Below, piece by piece: positions 1 through 8,500 of a stretch of DNA of 64,000 nt. A model generated the notes under the pieces. The model searched no databases. It was not told the origin of the DNA and saw only the letters and a list, made by a program, of their open reading frames with translations. This DNA is from JAGNLM01 sp964439835 (GTDB lineage Bacteria; Pseudomonadota; Gammaproteobacteria; JAABTG01). The position numbers and the translations under genes are program-made. Where the stretch lies: the NCBI GenBank assembly GCA_964439835.1, contig CAYTPQ010000010.1, forward strand, positions 1 through 64,000, given 5' to 3'. How positions within the stretch are numbered: the first letter of the stretch is position 1; the number at the start of each line of letters is the position of its first letter.

Positions 1-52
1 TCGCGACCCCAACCTTGGCAAGGTTGTGCTCTACCAACTGAGCTATTCCCGC
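1..52 (-). tRNA. glyT-like: tRNA-Gly (anticodon GCC), 3' part cut by window edge
   Basis: Read on the minus strand, the first 52 nt of a tRNA are present: acceptor 5' strand GCGGGAA, D-arm GCTC/GAGC, anticodon stem CAACC/GGTTG with loop TTGCCAA, and the variable region. The anticodon GCC is at 17-19. The T-arm and acceptor 3' strand lie beyond the window. The sequence closely resembles E. coli tRNA-Gly(GCC). It lies just downstream of pgsA, matching the conserved uvrY-uvrC-pgsA-glyW order of gammaproteobacteria. Confidence 0.95.
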
Positions 53-104
53 TCGATGGCGCCGTTCGCGCAGAACCGGAATTCTAGCGGCCACCCCTCC
101 CCTG

Positions 105-716
105 TCAAGTGCCGGGCCGGGGCGATGCGGAAGGCGTGACCGACGTCTCGGAACGCCCCGGCAGGAGGCCTGCACGAAGCAGCGGCCACGCCGAGCGCAG
201 GTACACGAACATCGACCAGAGGGTCAGCGCGGCCGCGGCATACAGCAGCGCGATGCCCACCCCGTAGGTCGGAAGCGGTCCGATCGGGTCGCGGTAGAGC
301 ATGAGGAAGATCGCCAGCATCTGGGCAGTCGTCTTGACCTTGGCGACCCGCGAGACGGCCACCTTCGCCCGCTTGCCGAGCTCCGCCATCCACTCCCGGA
401 GGCCCGAAATGACGATCTCGCGCCCGATGATCACGGCGGCGGCGACGGCCAGCCAGGGTCTGGGGTCGTGCTGGACCAGCAGCACCAGCGCCACCGCGAC
501 CAACAGCTTGTCGGCGACCGGGTCGAGGAAGGCACCGAAGGCCGAGGTCTGCCCCAGCCGCCGCGCCAGGTAGCCGTCCAGCCAGTCGGTAAGCCCACCC
601 AGCGCAAAGATGACGGCGGTCGCGGCGTGGGCCCACCGGAAGGGCAGGTAGAACACGGCGACGAACACCGGGATCAGAGAGATCCGGAAGAAGGTCAGGC
701 TGTTGGGCAGGTTCAT
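105..716 (-). CDS. pgsA: CDP-diacylglycerol--glycerol-3-phosphate 3-phosphatidyltransferase
   Basis: This inner-membrane enzyme makes phosphatidylglycerol phosphate from CDP-diacylglycerol and glycerol-3-phosphate, the committed step to PG and cardiolipin. The 203-residue protein has the CDP-alcohol phosphotransferase signature DxxDGxxARx8GxxxDxxxD, with D44, D47, G48, A51, R52, G61, D65 and D69 all present, and several hydrophobic segments. The C-terminus has a short Ser/Thr/Pro tail beyond the family core. Its ATG overlaps the uvrC stop by 4 nt (ATGA), so translation is probably coupled to uvrC. tRNA-Gly follows. Family and synteny agree. Confidence 0.96.
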   Translation of the reverse strand: MNLPNSLTFFRISLIPVFVAVFYLPFRWAHAATAVIFALGGLTDWLDGYLARRLGQTSAFGAFLDPVADKLLVAVALVLLVQHDPRPWLAVAAAVIIGREIVISGLREWMAELGKRAKVAVSRVAKVKTTAQMLAIFLMLYRDPIGPLPTYGVGIALLYAAAALTLWSMFVYLRSAWPLLRAGLLPGRSETSVTPSASPRPGT

Positions 717-2662
717 CGGTCGGCGTGGAGGGCGTCGTAGATCTCCCGCGCGAGCTGCGCGCTGATGCCGGCGACGTTGGCCAAGTCCTCCACGCCGGCC
801 CGCTCGAGCCCTTGCAGTCCGCCGAATTGGGTCAGGAGGCGGCGCCGGCGGGTTGGCCCGATCCCTGGGATCGATTCGAGGACAGAGGCGTTGCGACGGC
901 GCGCGCGCCGCTGGCGGTGGGCGGTGATCGCAAAGCGGTGGGCCTCGTCCCGGACCTGCTGCACCAAGTGGAGCGCCGGCGAGTCGGGAGCCAGTATAAG
1001 AGCGCCCTCCCGGCCCGGCAAGAAAAGCGACTCCATCCCCGGCTTGCGCGTCGCGCCCTTGGCGACGCCGACCACGGCCACCCCGGGCACCTGGAGCTCT
1101 TCCAGCACCCGCGCCGCCTCGCCCGCCTGCCCGGCACCGCCGTCAATCAGCAGCACGTCGGGCAGCCGCCCCTCCTCCGCCCGCAGGCGCGCGTAGCGAC
1201 GCTCCACCGCCTGGCGGATCGCGCCGTAGTCGTCGCCGGGCGTGAGCCCTCGGATGTTGAAGCGGCGGTAGTCCGAGGGATGCGGGCCGTCCCGCTCGAA
1301 GGCGACGCAGGACGCCACCGGCGCCTCGCCGTGGCTGTGACTGACGTCGAAGCACTCGATCCGGCCCGGGGTCTCGGGCAGGCCCAGGGCGTCTCCCAGG
1401 GCCTCGAACCGAGCTTGCAGGTCACCGCGGGCGGAAAGCCGCTGTTCCAGGGCCAGGCGGGCATTCTCGACCGCCATCGCGACCCAACGGGCGCGCTCGG
1501 CCCGGACCGAGGCCCTCACCTGCACCACGCGTCCTGCCCGTTCGGTCAGCAGCCGGGCCAGGGCGTCCCGGTCCTCCACCTCGTGGCTCAGGAGGATCTC
1601 GCCGGGCAGGGCCTCGGCCTGCTCCGGGGACAGATAGTGCTGGATCAGGAAGGCACGCAGGAGCGACGACTCCTCCGCGGCCTCGGCATGCTCCGGGAAG
1701 AAGGTCCGATTGCCCAGGTGACGGCCGTTGCGGACCACGAAGACCTGCACGCAGCCGAGGCCGTGCCGCTGGGCCGCCGCGACCACGTCCACGCTCGCGG
1801 CGCCGACGGTCACGTACTGGTGCTCGGCGACGCGCCGGAGCTGGGCGATCTGATCCCGGTAGCGGGCCGCCCGCTCGAAGTCCAGGGCCCCGGCGGCAGC
1901 CTCCATGCGCCGGACCAGGTCGCCGATGACCTCCCCGGTCTGCCCGTCGAGGAACAACAGGGCGTGGCGGACGTCCTCGCCGTACGCCTCGGCGTCGATC
2001 AGGCCCACGCAGGGCGCGGTGCAGCGCCGGATCTGGTGCTGCAGGCAGGGCCGAGAGCGGTTGCGGAAGAAGGTGTCCTCACACTGGCGGACCTGGAACA
2101 GCTTCTGCAACAGGCCCAGGGTCTCGCGCACCGCGCCGGCGCTCGGGTAGGGGCCTAGGTAGCGCCCCCTGCCCGAGCGCCCGCCGCGGTGCAGCGAAAG
2201 GCGCGGGAACGCCTGGTCGGTCGAGACGTAGATGTAGGGGTAGCTCTTGTCGTCCCGGAGGACGACGTTGTACCTCGGCCGATGGGCCTTGATCAGGTTG
2301 CTCTCGAGCAACAGCGCCTCGCCCTCGGTCGCGGTCACGGTGACCTCGACCGAGGCGACGTGGGTCAGCATGGCGCGGGTCTTCGGCGGCAGGGAGGCGG
2401 GCGACCGGAAATAGCTCGCGACCCGCTGGCGCAGGTTGCGCGCCTTGCCGACGTACAGGAGGGCGCCGGAGGCGTCGAGCATCCGGTACACGCCCGGCCG
2501 GGGTGTCAGGTCGCGCAGGACTCCCGCCAGGTCCGGCGGGCCGCCGGGGACGGGGGAAATGCCCTGCCCGCGCGGCGGGTCCCCGCGTTCAGGAGCCGCT
2601 GGGGTTCGACCCGTCAACGTCCCACGCTTCCGGACCCCGGGGTTGAGCGGAGTCCACCGCAC
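713..2662 (-). CDS. uvrC: excinuclease ABC subunit C
   Basis: UvrC makes the dual incisions around DNA damage in the UvrABC nucleotide excision pathway. An N-terminal GIY-YIG nuclease domain is visible (GVY near residue 57, YVG near residue 70). A UVR-type region follows, then the UvrC endonuclease domain with several Asp/His positions, and a C-terminal helix-hairpin-helix pair (SIPGIGPTRRR). The start is uncertain. The GTG at 2662 gives about 35 more N-terminal residues than usual and overlaps gacA by 74 nt; a TTG at 2617 is an alternative. No ATG or GTG lies closer to the expected start. It is in operon with gacA upstream and pgsA downstream. Confidence 0.95.
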   Translation of the reverse strand: MRWTPLNPGVRKRGTLTGRTPAAPERGDPPRGQGISPVPGGPPDLAGVLRDLTPRPGVYRMLDASGALLYVGKARNLRQRVASYFRSPASLPPKTRAMLTHVASVEVTVTATEGEALLLESNLIKAHRPRYNVVLRDDKSYPYIYVSTDQAFPRLSLHRGGRSGRGRYLGPYPSAGAVRETLGLLQKLFQVRQCEDTFFRNRSRPCLQHQIRRCTAPCVGLIDAEAYGEDVRHALLFLDGQTGEVIGDLVRRMEAAAGALDFERAARYRDQIAQLRRVAEHQYVTVGAASVDVVAAAQRHGLGCVQVFVVRNGRHLGNRTFFPEHAEAAEESSLLRAFLIQHYLSPEQAEALPGEILLSHEVEDRDALARLLTERAGRVVQVRASVRAERARWVAMAVENARLALEQRLSARGDLQARFEALGDALGLPETPGRIECFDVSHSHGEAPVASCVAFERDGPHPSDYRRFNIRGLTPGDDYGAIRQAVERRYARLRAEEGRLPDVLLIDGGAGQAGEAARVLEELQVPGVAVVGVAKGATRKPGMESLFLPGREGALILAPDSPALHLVQQVRDEAHRFAITAHRQRRARRRNASVLESIPGIGPTRRRRLLTQFGGLQGLERAGVEDLANVAGISAQLAREIYDALHADR

Positions 2663-3380
2663 CGCCTGCGCGGGACGACCTCCGGCGCCGGGGCGCTCGG
2701 TCCCGCCGCGAAGGTCCGACGTCGCGCACCTCCAGGGGGCGAGCCGTGGCGCCGACGCTGATCAGGCCCTCCCGCAGGACCAGGTGCGTGGCCTCTACCG
2801 GGCTGCGAACGCCCAGCTTGCCGAAGATCCGGCTCCGGTACGTGGCGACGGTCTTGGGGCTCATGAACAGCGCCGCCGCGATCTCGTCGGTGTTGTAGCC
2901 CGAGGTCATGCGCAACAGGATACGAAATTCCGCAGGCGTCAGGTCATCGAAGTCGTCGCGCGGACCGCCGCGGGCAAGCGCCATCTCCTGCGCGACCTGC
3001 TGGCTGATGTAGCGCTCGCCACGGGCAGCGAGCCGCACGGCGAGCCGGAATTCGACCGGATCGCACCCCTTGCCGAGGTACCCGTGTGCGCCGGCGGCGA
3101 GAAACCTGCGGGGGTACTGCCCCTGCCCGTGAAGGGTCACCACCACGACACCGATCGCCGGATGATGGCGGCGCAGCCGGAGGGTCGCTTCGAGTCCCCC
3201 GACCCCGGGCGTCATCCCGTCCATCAGCACCACGTCGGGATCGAGTCGGGTGACCATCGGCAGCACGCTTTGCCCTGTGTCGGTCTCGCCGACCACGGCG
3301 ATCTCGCCGTCTTCCTCCAGCAATCTCCGCAGTCCGTTGCGGACCAGCACGTGGTCGTTCACCACCAGGACGCTTAGCAT
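2589..3380 (-). CDS. gacA: GacA/UvrY-type LuxR-family response regulator
   Basis: By homology this is the response regulator of a GacS/BarA-type two-component system that activates Csr/Rsm small RNAs. The receiver domain spans about 1-120, with phospho-acceptor D54, T82 and K104. The LuxR helix-turn-helix is at about 147-207. In the acidic pair the first residue is Asn (N8-D9) where the family usually has Asp-Asp. The protein is 263 residues, about 50 longer than typical GacA, and its Arg/Ser/Pro-rich tail overlaps uvrC. The ATG at 3380 was chosen because it follows a purine-rich AGGGA and gives a canonical N-terminus. Location upstream of uvrC supports orthology. Confidence 0.9.
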   Translation of the reverse strand: MLSVLVVNDHVLVRNGLRRLLEEDGEIAVVGETDTGQSVLPMVTRLDPDVVLMDGMTPGVGGLEATLRLRRHHPAIGVVVVTLHGQGQYPRRFLAAGAHGYLGKGCDPVEFRLAVRLAARGERYISQQVAQEMALARGGPRDDFDDLTPAEFRILLRMTSGYNTDEIAAALFMSPKTVATYRSRIFGKLGVRSPVEATHLVLREGLISVGATARPLEVRDVGPSRRDRAPRRRRSSRAGGAVDSAQPRGPEAWDVDGSNPSGS

Positions 3381-3534
3381 TTCCCTGTTCTCCCTGTGCA
3401 AGGAAACCGTGCGCCTCCAAGCGGCACGGTGTCGCCCAGCGACGGGGTCTAGGATACGGACCGGGGTCTTGCCGCGGTATCGGCGGCGTTGCTTAGTTGA
3501 TGCAACGGAGGGGGTGCAACGGGCGACGTGCCCC

Positions 3535-6018
3535 TCAGGGCGGTGTCAGTTCCAGAACCCCGATCACCTCATCGGCCGGCGGCCCGCCCCATCGCCACAG
3601 GTGCCCGCCGCCACCCAGCCAGTCGCTGAGCTGATCGGCGCGGTAGGGGGAGAAGCGGTGCCCCGACTGACCCAATGTGTTGGTGCCCCGGCTCGATCCC
3701 CCCTCCCCCGGCGTGAAGACGACCCGGTAACTCGGGACGAACTGCACCTGCCCGGGCTCGGTCAAGGGGGCCTTCATGACGCTCACCGTGTGATCGTCGC
3801 CGCCGACGGAGAGTGGCCCCACGTCGAACGCCGGCCCCAGCAGGGGCAGCCAGTGGAAGGCGTGGGGGAAGGTCAATTGTTTCACCCGGTCCAGCCGGAG
3901 CCGGACCGGGTCGCCGACGATCCGCCGGATTTCTGCCTCCGTGGCCCGCAGGGCGCGGGCCCAGATGTCGGCCGGGGTCTCGACGGCGGGCGTGCGCAGG
4001 TCGTCCCAGAAGGCGGACTGCCCGCTGTACACGACCTCCTGTAACGGGTTGTAGGCCACGGCGCTGATCCGCAGCAGGTCCGCCAGGTCCGGGCCGAGCT
4101 CGTCCCCCAGCAGTGCTGCGGCGAAACGAGGGCGCAACAGGACCAGAAAGGCGGCCGAGGGGCTGTCGGCGCGGGTCGCGTGGTCCCAGCCGAGGAGAAA
4201 GCGCTGCGCGATCGCCCAAGCCGTCGGGTCGCGGGTCTGCAGCTCCGGGCCGACCCGCTGCACAGCCTGGGAATAACGGCGTGCCTCCACGGACACCACG
4301 TCACCCTGCATCGCCGCGAGTTCAGTGGGGCCGGGCCGGCTCGAGGCCGCCAGGAGCTCGCGGATGCGGAAGCCCCGGTACGGGGGCATCCAGACCGAGG
4401 AGGGCTGCAGCGCCGCCTCGCGGGGGACCAGGCGGTCATTGGCGGCCACCAGCACGCCCGCGGGACCGGCGCCGCACACGCTCGGGTTCGCCTCGGCCGG
4501 CAGCAGCCCCTGCCAGCCGTACCCCTCCACCCAACCCGGCTCCGGGAATGCCCCCCTGCCCTGCCGACGCACCGGCAGTGCGCCCGTCACGTAGCTCCCG
4601 ACGCGACCGTCCCGGTGCGCGTACATCACGTTCTGGGACGCCCTCCGAACCAGCCGGGCCCCGGCGAGGAGGTCCTCTACGGTCGCCGCGCGGTTCATCC
4701 GGTACAGGCCCGCGAGCGCCGTGTCCGGCAGCGTGAGCGTCGAGCGCAGAACCACCAGGTACGGGGACGAGAACACAGGGAAGTCGTGCGGTGTTCCGGC
4801 GGGACGGTCGAGCACGTCGTTCAGGACGACGCCTTCGCGGGTCGAGCGCACGCGGACGCTCTCCGGCTCGGCGCGCCCGCGCACCGCGATCGTCTCGGTG
4901 CGCTCGCCCAGCGGCTCCGGGAGGCCCGAGGCGCGCTCCACCGCTGCGATGCCCGGGACCGACCGCTCGAGCACCACGTCCTGGGTGTCGGACATTGCGG
5001 TCGTCAGACCCCACGCCAGGTCCTCGTTGTGGCCGATCAGGAAGAACGGCACGCCAGGCAGGCTGAGCCCGTACGCGTGGTAACCGGGGCCTTCGAGCTC
5101 GAGCTCGTACCACACCGAGGGCAACACGGGCACCAGGTGCGGGTCATTCGCCAGCAGCGGCAGGCCGCTGCGCGTGCGCTCCCCGGCGACCGCCCAGCTG
5201 TTGCTCGCGCCACCCGCCGCTGCCCCCTCTCGGGCTGCGGCCGCGAGCCGAGCCGCCAGCTCGCCCGCCGTGGGGCCGATGGAACCCAGGACCTCCCGGA
5301 TCTCCGGCGGGAACGGCGGGGCGGGCTCGCCCTCGTCCACGGGAAACAGCTCGCGCGCGCGATCCAGGCCGATCCGGGCCGCCAGCTTGAGGAAGGTGAG
5401 CTCGTGGCGGGCGTTGAACGAGAGCAGGAAGCTCATGTACTCCACGATCGCCAACGAGTCGACCGGCTCCCACCGCTGAGGCGAGAAGCCGGCGAGGCGG
5501 TATTCCACCGGCAGTCGGTCCTGCGCCTCCTCCCGGTAGGCGTTGACGCCATCGGCGTACGCCTGCACGTAGGCCGCAACCTCCGCGTCGAGGGCGGCGA
5601 GCGACGCCTGGGCCGCTGTGCCGAGCCCGACCACCCGGAACAGGCGGTCCACCGGCAGCGCCGCCGGGCCGAGCACCTCGGCCAGCCGGCCCCGGGCCAT
5701 ACGGCGCAGCAAGTCCATCTGCCAGAGCCGCTCGCGAGCCACCAGATAGCCCTGGGCGAAGAACAGGTCGCGCACCGCTGTCGCCCTGGCGTGCGGCACC
5801 GCGTGCGCCCCAAAGGTCACCGAGACGGGCGCCTGCAGCCCCTTCAGGGCCACACGGCCGGCGTAGGAAGGCTCCGCCTGCCGGGCCAGCCCGTACAGTC
5901 CGAGCCCGATCAGCAGCGTTCCAACGGCGAGCGCCGCCAACCCGCCCAGCAGCCAGCGCGGCCAACGGCGCCGATCCCGGCCGCCCGTCGCCCGGAGATT
6001 CGCCCGCGCAGAAACCAT
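3535..6018 (-). CDS. penicillin acylase family (Ntn-hydrolase) protein
   Basis: This 827-residue protein has the layout of penicillin/cephalosporin/acyl-homoserine-lactone acylases, which self-cleave into alpha and beta chains and hydrolyse amide bonds in the periplasm. A hydrophobic segment at about 22-45 acts as signal or anchor. The predicted N-terminal nucleophile of the beta chain is S272, in the SNSWAV motif, followed by LLANDPHL. Further conserved blocks (oxyanion and Arg/Asn region) follow. The substrate cannot be told from sequence: a beta-lactam, acyl-homoserine lactone or other N-acyl compound is possible. It stands alone on the minus strand, divergent from the L,D-transpeptidase gene with 77 bp between them. 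Confidence 0.9.
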   Translation of the reverse strand: MVSARANLRATGGRDRRRWPRWLLGGLAALAVGTLLIGLGLYGLARQAEPSYAGRVALKGLQAPVSVTFGAHAVPHARATAVRDLFFAQGYLVARERLWQMDLLRRMARGRLAEVLGPAALPVDRLFRVVGLGTAAQASLAALDAEVAAYVQAYADGVNAYREEAQDRLPVEYRLAGFSPQRWEPVDSLAIVEYMSFLLSFNARHELTFLKLAARIGLDRARELFPVDEGEPAPPFPPEIREVLGSIGPTAGELAARLAAAAREGAAAGGASNSWAVAGERTRSGLPLLANDPHLVPVLPSVWYELELEGPGYHAYGLSLPGVPFFLIGHNEDLAWGLTTAMSDTQDVVLERSVPGIAAVERASGLPEPLGERTETIAVRGRAEPESVRVRSTREGVVLNDVLDRPAGTPHDFPVFSSPYLVVLRSTLTLPDTALAGLYRMNRAATVEDLLAGARLVRRASQNVMYAHRDGRVGSYVTGALPVRRQGRGAFPEPGWVEGYGWQGLLPAEANPSVCGAGPAGVLVAANDRLVPREAALQPSSVWMPPYRGFRIRELLAASSRPGPTELAAMQGDVVSVEARRYSQAVQRVGPELQTRDPTAWAIAQRFLLGWDHATRADSPSAAFLVLLRPRFAAALLGDELGPDLADLLRISAVAYNPLQEVVYSGQSAFWDDLRTPAVETPADIWARALRATEAEIRRIVGDPVRLRLDRVKQLTFPHAFHWLPLLGPAFDVGPLSVGGDDHTVSVMKAPLTEPGQVQFVPSYRVVFTPGEGGSSRGTNTLGQSGHRFSPYRADQLSDWLGGGGHLWRWGGPPADEVIGVLELTPP

Positions 6019-6095
6019 CCCCAGTGCCCGAGGTCCTTCGGAGTAGCCTTCCTCGTTACACTACACCCGGAATGCCTCTCGGAGACCCCGAATCG

Positions 6096-7277
6096 ATGCC
6101 CTCGCGACAGTTCCCCGCCCCTCTGCTCGCAGCCCTGCCGCTGCTCGTCGCCGCCCTCGCTCTGCCCGGCACCGTGTCGGCCAACGAGTACCCCCTGACG
6201 CCCGGAGAGGACGTGGTCGGCGAAGTGGTGAGGGTACAGGCCCTGCCCGACGACACCTTCACCGAGATCGCGCAGCGCTTCGGCGCCGGCTTCGACGAGA
6301 TGAAGCTCGCCAACCCGAAGGTCGACGCCTGGCTGCCGAAGGGCACGGTGGTCGTGCCGACCCGCTTCGTCCTGCCGAGAGCCCCGCGGGAGGGCATCAT
6401 CCTGAACGTCGCCGAGCTGCGCCTTTACCACTACCTGCCGGCGCGGCCCGGCGAGGGCCGACGCGTGGCCACCTACCCCGTGAGCGTGGGGAGGCTGGAC
6501 TGGCGAACCCCCCTGGGGACCACGCGCGTCGTGCGCAAGGCGGCCAACCCCATCTGGACGCCGCCAGAGAGCATCCGGCGGGAGGCGGAGGCCCAGGGCG
6601 AGACACTGCCCGCCCAGGTGCTGCCCGGCCCCGACAATCCCCTCGGGCCTTTCGCACTCTACCTGGGCGTGCCCGGTTACCTCCTCCACGGTACCGACGA
6701 GCGCAAGCAGGCCGGGATCGGAATCATGGCGACCCACGGCTGCGTGCGGATGTACAACGAGGACGTCGAGACACTCTACAGTCGGGTGCCGGTCGGCACG
6801 TCGGTACATCTGGTCGACCAGCCGTACAAGGTTGGCTGGAGTGACGGCGTGCTCTACCTGGAGGCGCATCCCCCCTTCGGCGAGGAGCCGGAGGGAGAGG
6901 CGCGCCACCTCACCGACATGGTGCAGGTCGTGCTGGACGCGACCCGTCAGTTTCCCGATTACCCGGTGGACTGGAAGAAGGCCGAGGCAGAGGTGCTGAA
7001 GCCTAGCGGGCTGCCGGTGCCGATCGGACCGCGGATGGCGGTGCCGCCCCGCCCGCAGCCCGCGGGGCAGACCGCCCCGGTTGCGCCACCAACGTCCCAG
7101 CCGGTACGGGCCGCGTCCGCAGACGCGGCCACGCCGGCGACCCGCACCGCGTCGGGCCGCCCGCCGGCGGCGACGGCCAAGGCCGCCGCTCCAGCCCCGA
7201 AGCCCGCCGCCGCACCGTCCGCCAAAAAAGAAACCCCGCCGCAGCGGGGTTCCCAGAGTTACCGACCCGCGCCGTGA
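6096..7277 (+). CDS. L,D-transpeptidase (YkuD family), ErfK/YbiS-like
   Basis: Periplasmic L,D-transpeptidases cross-link peptidoglycan or attach Braun lipoprotein to it. From the ATG at 6096 (GGAG 11 nt upstream) the 393-residue protein starts with a clear signal peptide ending near VSA-NE. A LysM-like segment (about 40-90) precedes the YkuD domain, with H198 in HGT and the catalytic THGCVRM (C216, R218). The C-terminal third is rich in Pro, Ala and Thr and probably disordered. Upstream in-frame ATGs at 6024 and 6072 would spoil the signal peptide. The end of the gene overlaps the terminator of the convergent lpp-like gene, its possible substrate. Confidence 0.92.
   Translation: MPSRQFPAPLLAALPLLVAALALPGTVSANEYPLTPGEDVVGEVVRVQALPDDTFTEIAQRFGAGFDEMKLANPKVDAWLPKGTVVVPTRFVLPRAPREGIILNVAELRLYHYLPARPGEGRRVATYPVSVGRLDWRTPLGTTRVVRKAANPIWTPPESIRREAEAQGETLPAQVLPGPDNPLGPFALYLGVPGYLLHGTDERKQAGIGIMATHGCVRMYNEDVETLYSRVPVGTSVHLVDQPYKVGWSDGVLYLEAHPPFGEEPEGEARHLTDMVQVVLDATRQFPDYPVDWKKAEAEVLKPSGLPVPIGPRMAVPPRPQPAGQTAPVAPPTSQPVRAASADAATPATRTASGRPPAATAKAAAPAPKPAAAPSAKKETPPQRGSQSYRPAP
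7224..7251 (-). terminator. rho-independent terminator of the lpp-like gene
   Basis: Read on the minus strand, an 8-bp perfect stem AACCCCGC/GCGGGGTT (7244-7251 with 7232-7239, 4-nt loop) is followed by a run of T interrupted once (7224-7233). It lies about 40 nt past the lpp-like stop codon. It sits inside the coding end of the convergent L,D-transpeptidase gene. Confidence 0.85.
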
Positions 7278-7290
7278 GGCGCGGACGCGG

Positions 7291-7530
7291 TCACTTGTAC
7301 ATGGACTTCTTGAACATCCGGTCCAGCTTGGCGTTGGTGTCGTTGCAGCACGACTGAGCCTGCTGAGCCGCCTTCATGGCATTGTTGGCGCTGCTCTGCG
7401 CGTCCATTGCCGCCTTCTTGGCGTCCTGAGCAATGGTGCGCACTTCGTCGACCGACGAGGTGGTGGCGCAGCCCGCGGTCAGACCGACGGCGACTGCAAG
7501 CATGGAAGCTCCAAGCAGTTTGCTCATCAT
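7291..7530 (-). CDS. lpp: Lpp/OprI-like murein lipoprotein
   Basis: This small outer-membrane lipoprotein (79 residues) tethers outer membrane to peptidoglycan in Lpp-type systems. It has a signal peptide with lipobox LTAGC (C21), a purely helical Ala-rich heptad region and a C-terminal lysine (MYK). That lysine is the residue used for linkage to diaminopimelate in E. coli Lpp. An unusual Cys pair (C61, C62) could crosslink trimers or dimers. The ATG at 7530 has a strong GGGAGGT 10 nt upstream. The gene has its own terminator and converges on an L,D-transpeptidase, the enzyme class that performs the linkage. Function is inferred from these features; overall identity to E. coli Lpp appears low. 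Confidence 0.82.
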   Translation of the reverse strand: MMSKLLGASMLAVAVGLTAGCATTSSVDEVRTIAQDAKKAAMDAQSSANNAMKAAQQAQSCCNDTNAKLDRMFKKSMYK

Positions 7531-7768
7531 TGGTGCAGAAACCTCCCTTCTGTGCGGTGTATCGCGATACCCAAGGCCTAGCCGTAGCGTGACAGCCGAA
7601 ACTACTGTAACACCCATCGCGTCGCTCGGCTACCGCAACATCTACTTTCAATTTCGACGGCAGGCCGCCGATAATTGAGGCGACTCAACCCCGGCCCCAT
7701 CCGAGGCGGGTCGTGGGCGTGGCCCGGCGGACCGTCCCGAGCGCGCCAGTCACGAGGAACCGAACGAC

Positions 7769-8500
7769 ATGCAACCGGCAGTCAACCGGCGCGCCCCTCT
7801 CGGCGGCGTCGCTCTGGTGGTATTCGCCGCCCTCACGGGGGCGGGGTGCGCGACCGTCCAGGGGCCTGCTGACCCCCAGGACCCCTGGGAAGGCTTCAAC
7901 CGTGGGGTGTTCGAGTTCAACCAGAGCATCGACAAGGCGGTTGTCAGGCCCGTCGCCGAGTTCTACCAGAAGGTGACACCCGACCCTGTCGACCGGTCGA
8001 TCACCAATTTCTTCAATAACCTGAACGACGTGATCGTCGCCCTCAACAACCTGCTGCAGCTCAAGATCGAGGACGCGGTCTCGGACGTCGGGCGGATTGT
8101 GGCCAACAGCACCTTCGGCGTGTTCGGGCTGTTCGACGTCGCCACCCGATTCGGTCTGGAAAAACACGACGAGGACTTCGGCCAGACCCTCGGCTACTGG
8201 GGCATGGAACCCGGTCCCTATGTGATGCTGCCGCTGCTCGGGCCGTCCACGGTCCGGGACACCGTGGGCCGGGCCGGCGACTTCGCGGCCTCCCCACTGG
8301 GCGAGTTCGACGAGACGACGCGGTGGGCGATGCGAGGGGTGAACGTCATTGACACCCGCGCCGATCTGCTGAGCGTCAGCCGGATCGCCGAGACCGCGGC
8401 CCTCGACGAGTACGTCTTCATTCGCGACGCCTTCCTGCAGCGCCGCCGCTACCTGGTCTTCGACGGCAACCCGCCGCCGCTGCCGCTCGACGAAGAGTAA
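7769..8500 (+). CDS. mlaA: MlaA (VacJ) phospholipid-removal lipoprotein
   Basis: MlaA is the outer-membrane component of the Mla system, which removes phospholipids from the outer leaflet and passes them to MlaC. The 243-residue protein has a signal peptide with Cys27 as the likely lipidated residue (GAGC, with an imperfect -3 position). The conserved start DPWEGFNRGVFEFN is present, as are FNNLNDV, RFGLEKHDEDFGQTL and GYWGMEPGPYVMLPLLGPS. A GAGGAA Shine-Dalgarno precedes the ATG. No other mla genes are nearby, which is common. The last 52 bp overlap the end of mazG on the opposite strand. Confidence 0.95.
   Translation: MQPAVNRRAPLGGVALVVFAALTGAGCATVQGPADPQDPWEGFNRGVFEFNQSIDKAVVRPVAEFYQKVTPDPVDRSITNFFNNLNDVIVALNNLLQLKIEDAVSDVGRIVANSTFGVFGLFDVATRFGLEKHDEDFGQTLGYWGMEPGPYVMLPLLGPSTVRDTVGRAGDFAASPLGEFDETTRWAMRGVNVIDTRADLLSVSRIAETAALDEYVFIRDAFLQRRRYLVFDGNPPPLPLDEE

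Noticed and set aside
1..104. tRNA-Gly as a possible integration site for a mobile element
   Set aside because: No integrase, direct repeat or odd gene follows; the neighbouring genes show the conserved gacA-uvrC-pgsA-tRNA order.
4180..6198. Plus-strand ORF of 672 codons opposite the penicillin acylase gene
   Set aside because: Antisense shadow of the acylase; no domain match.
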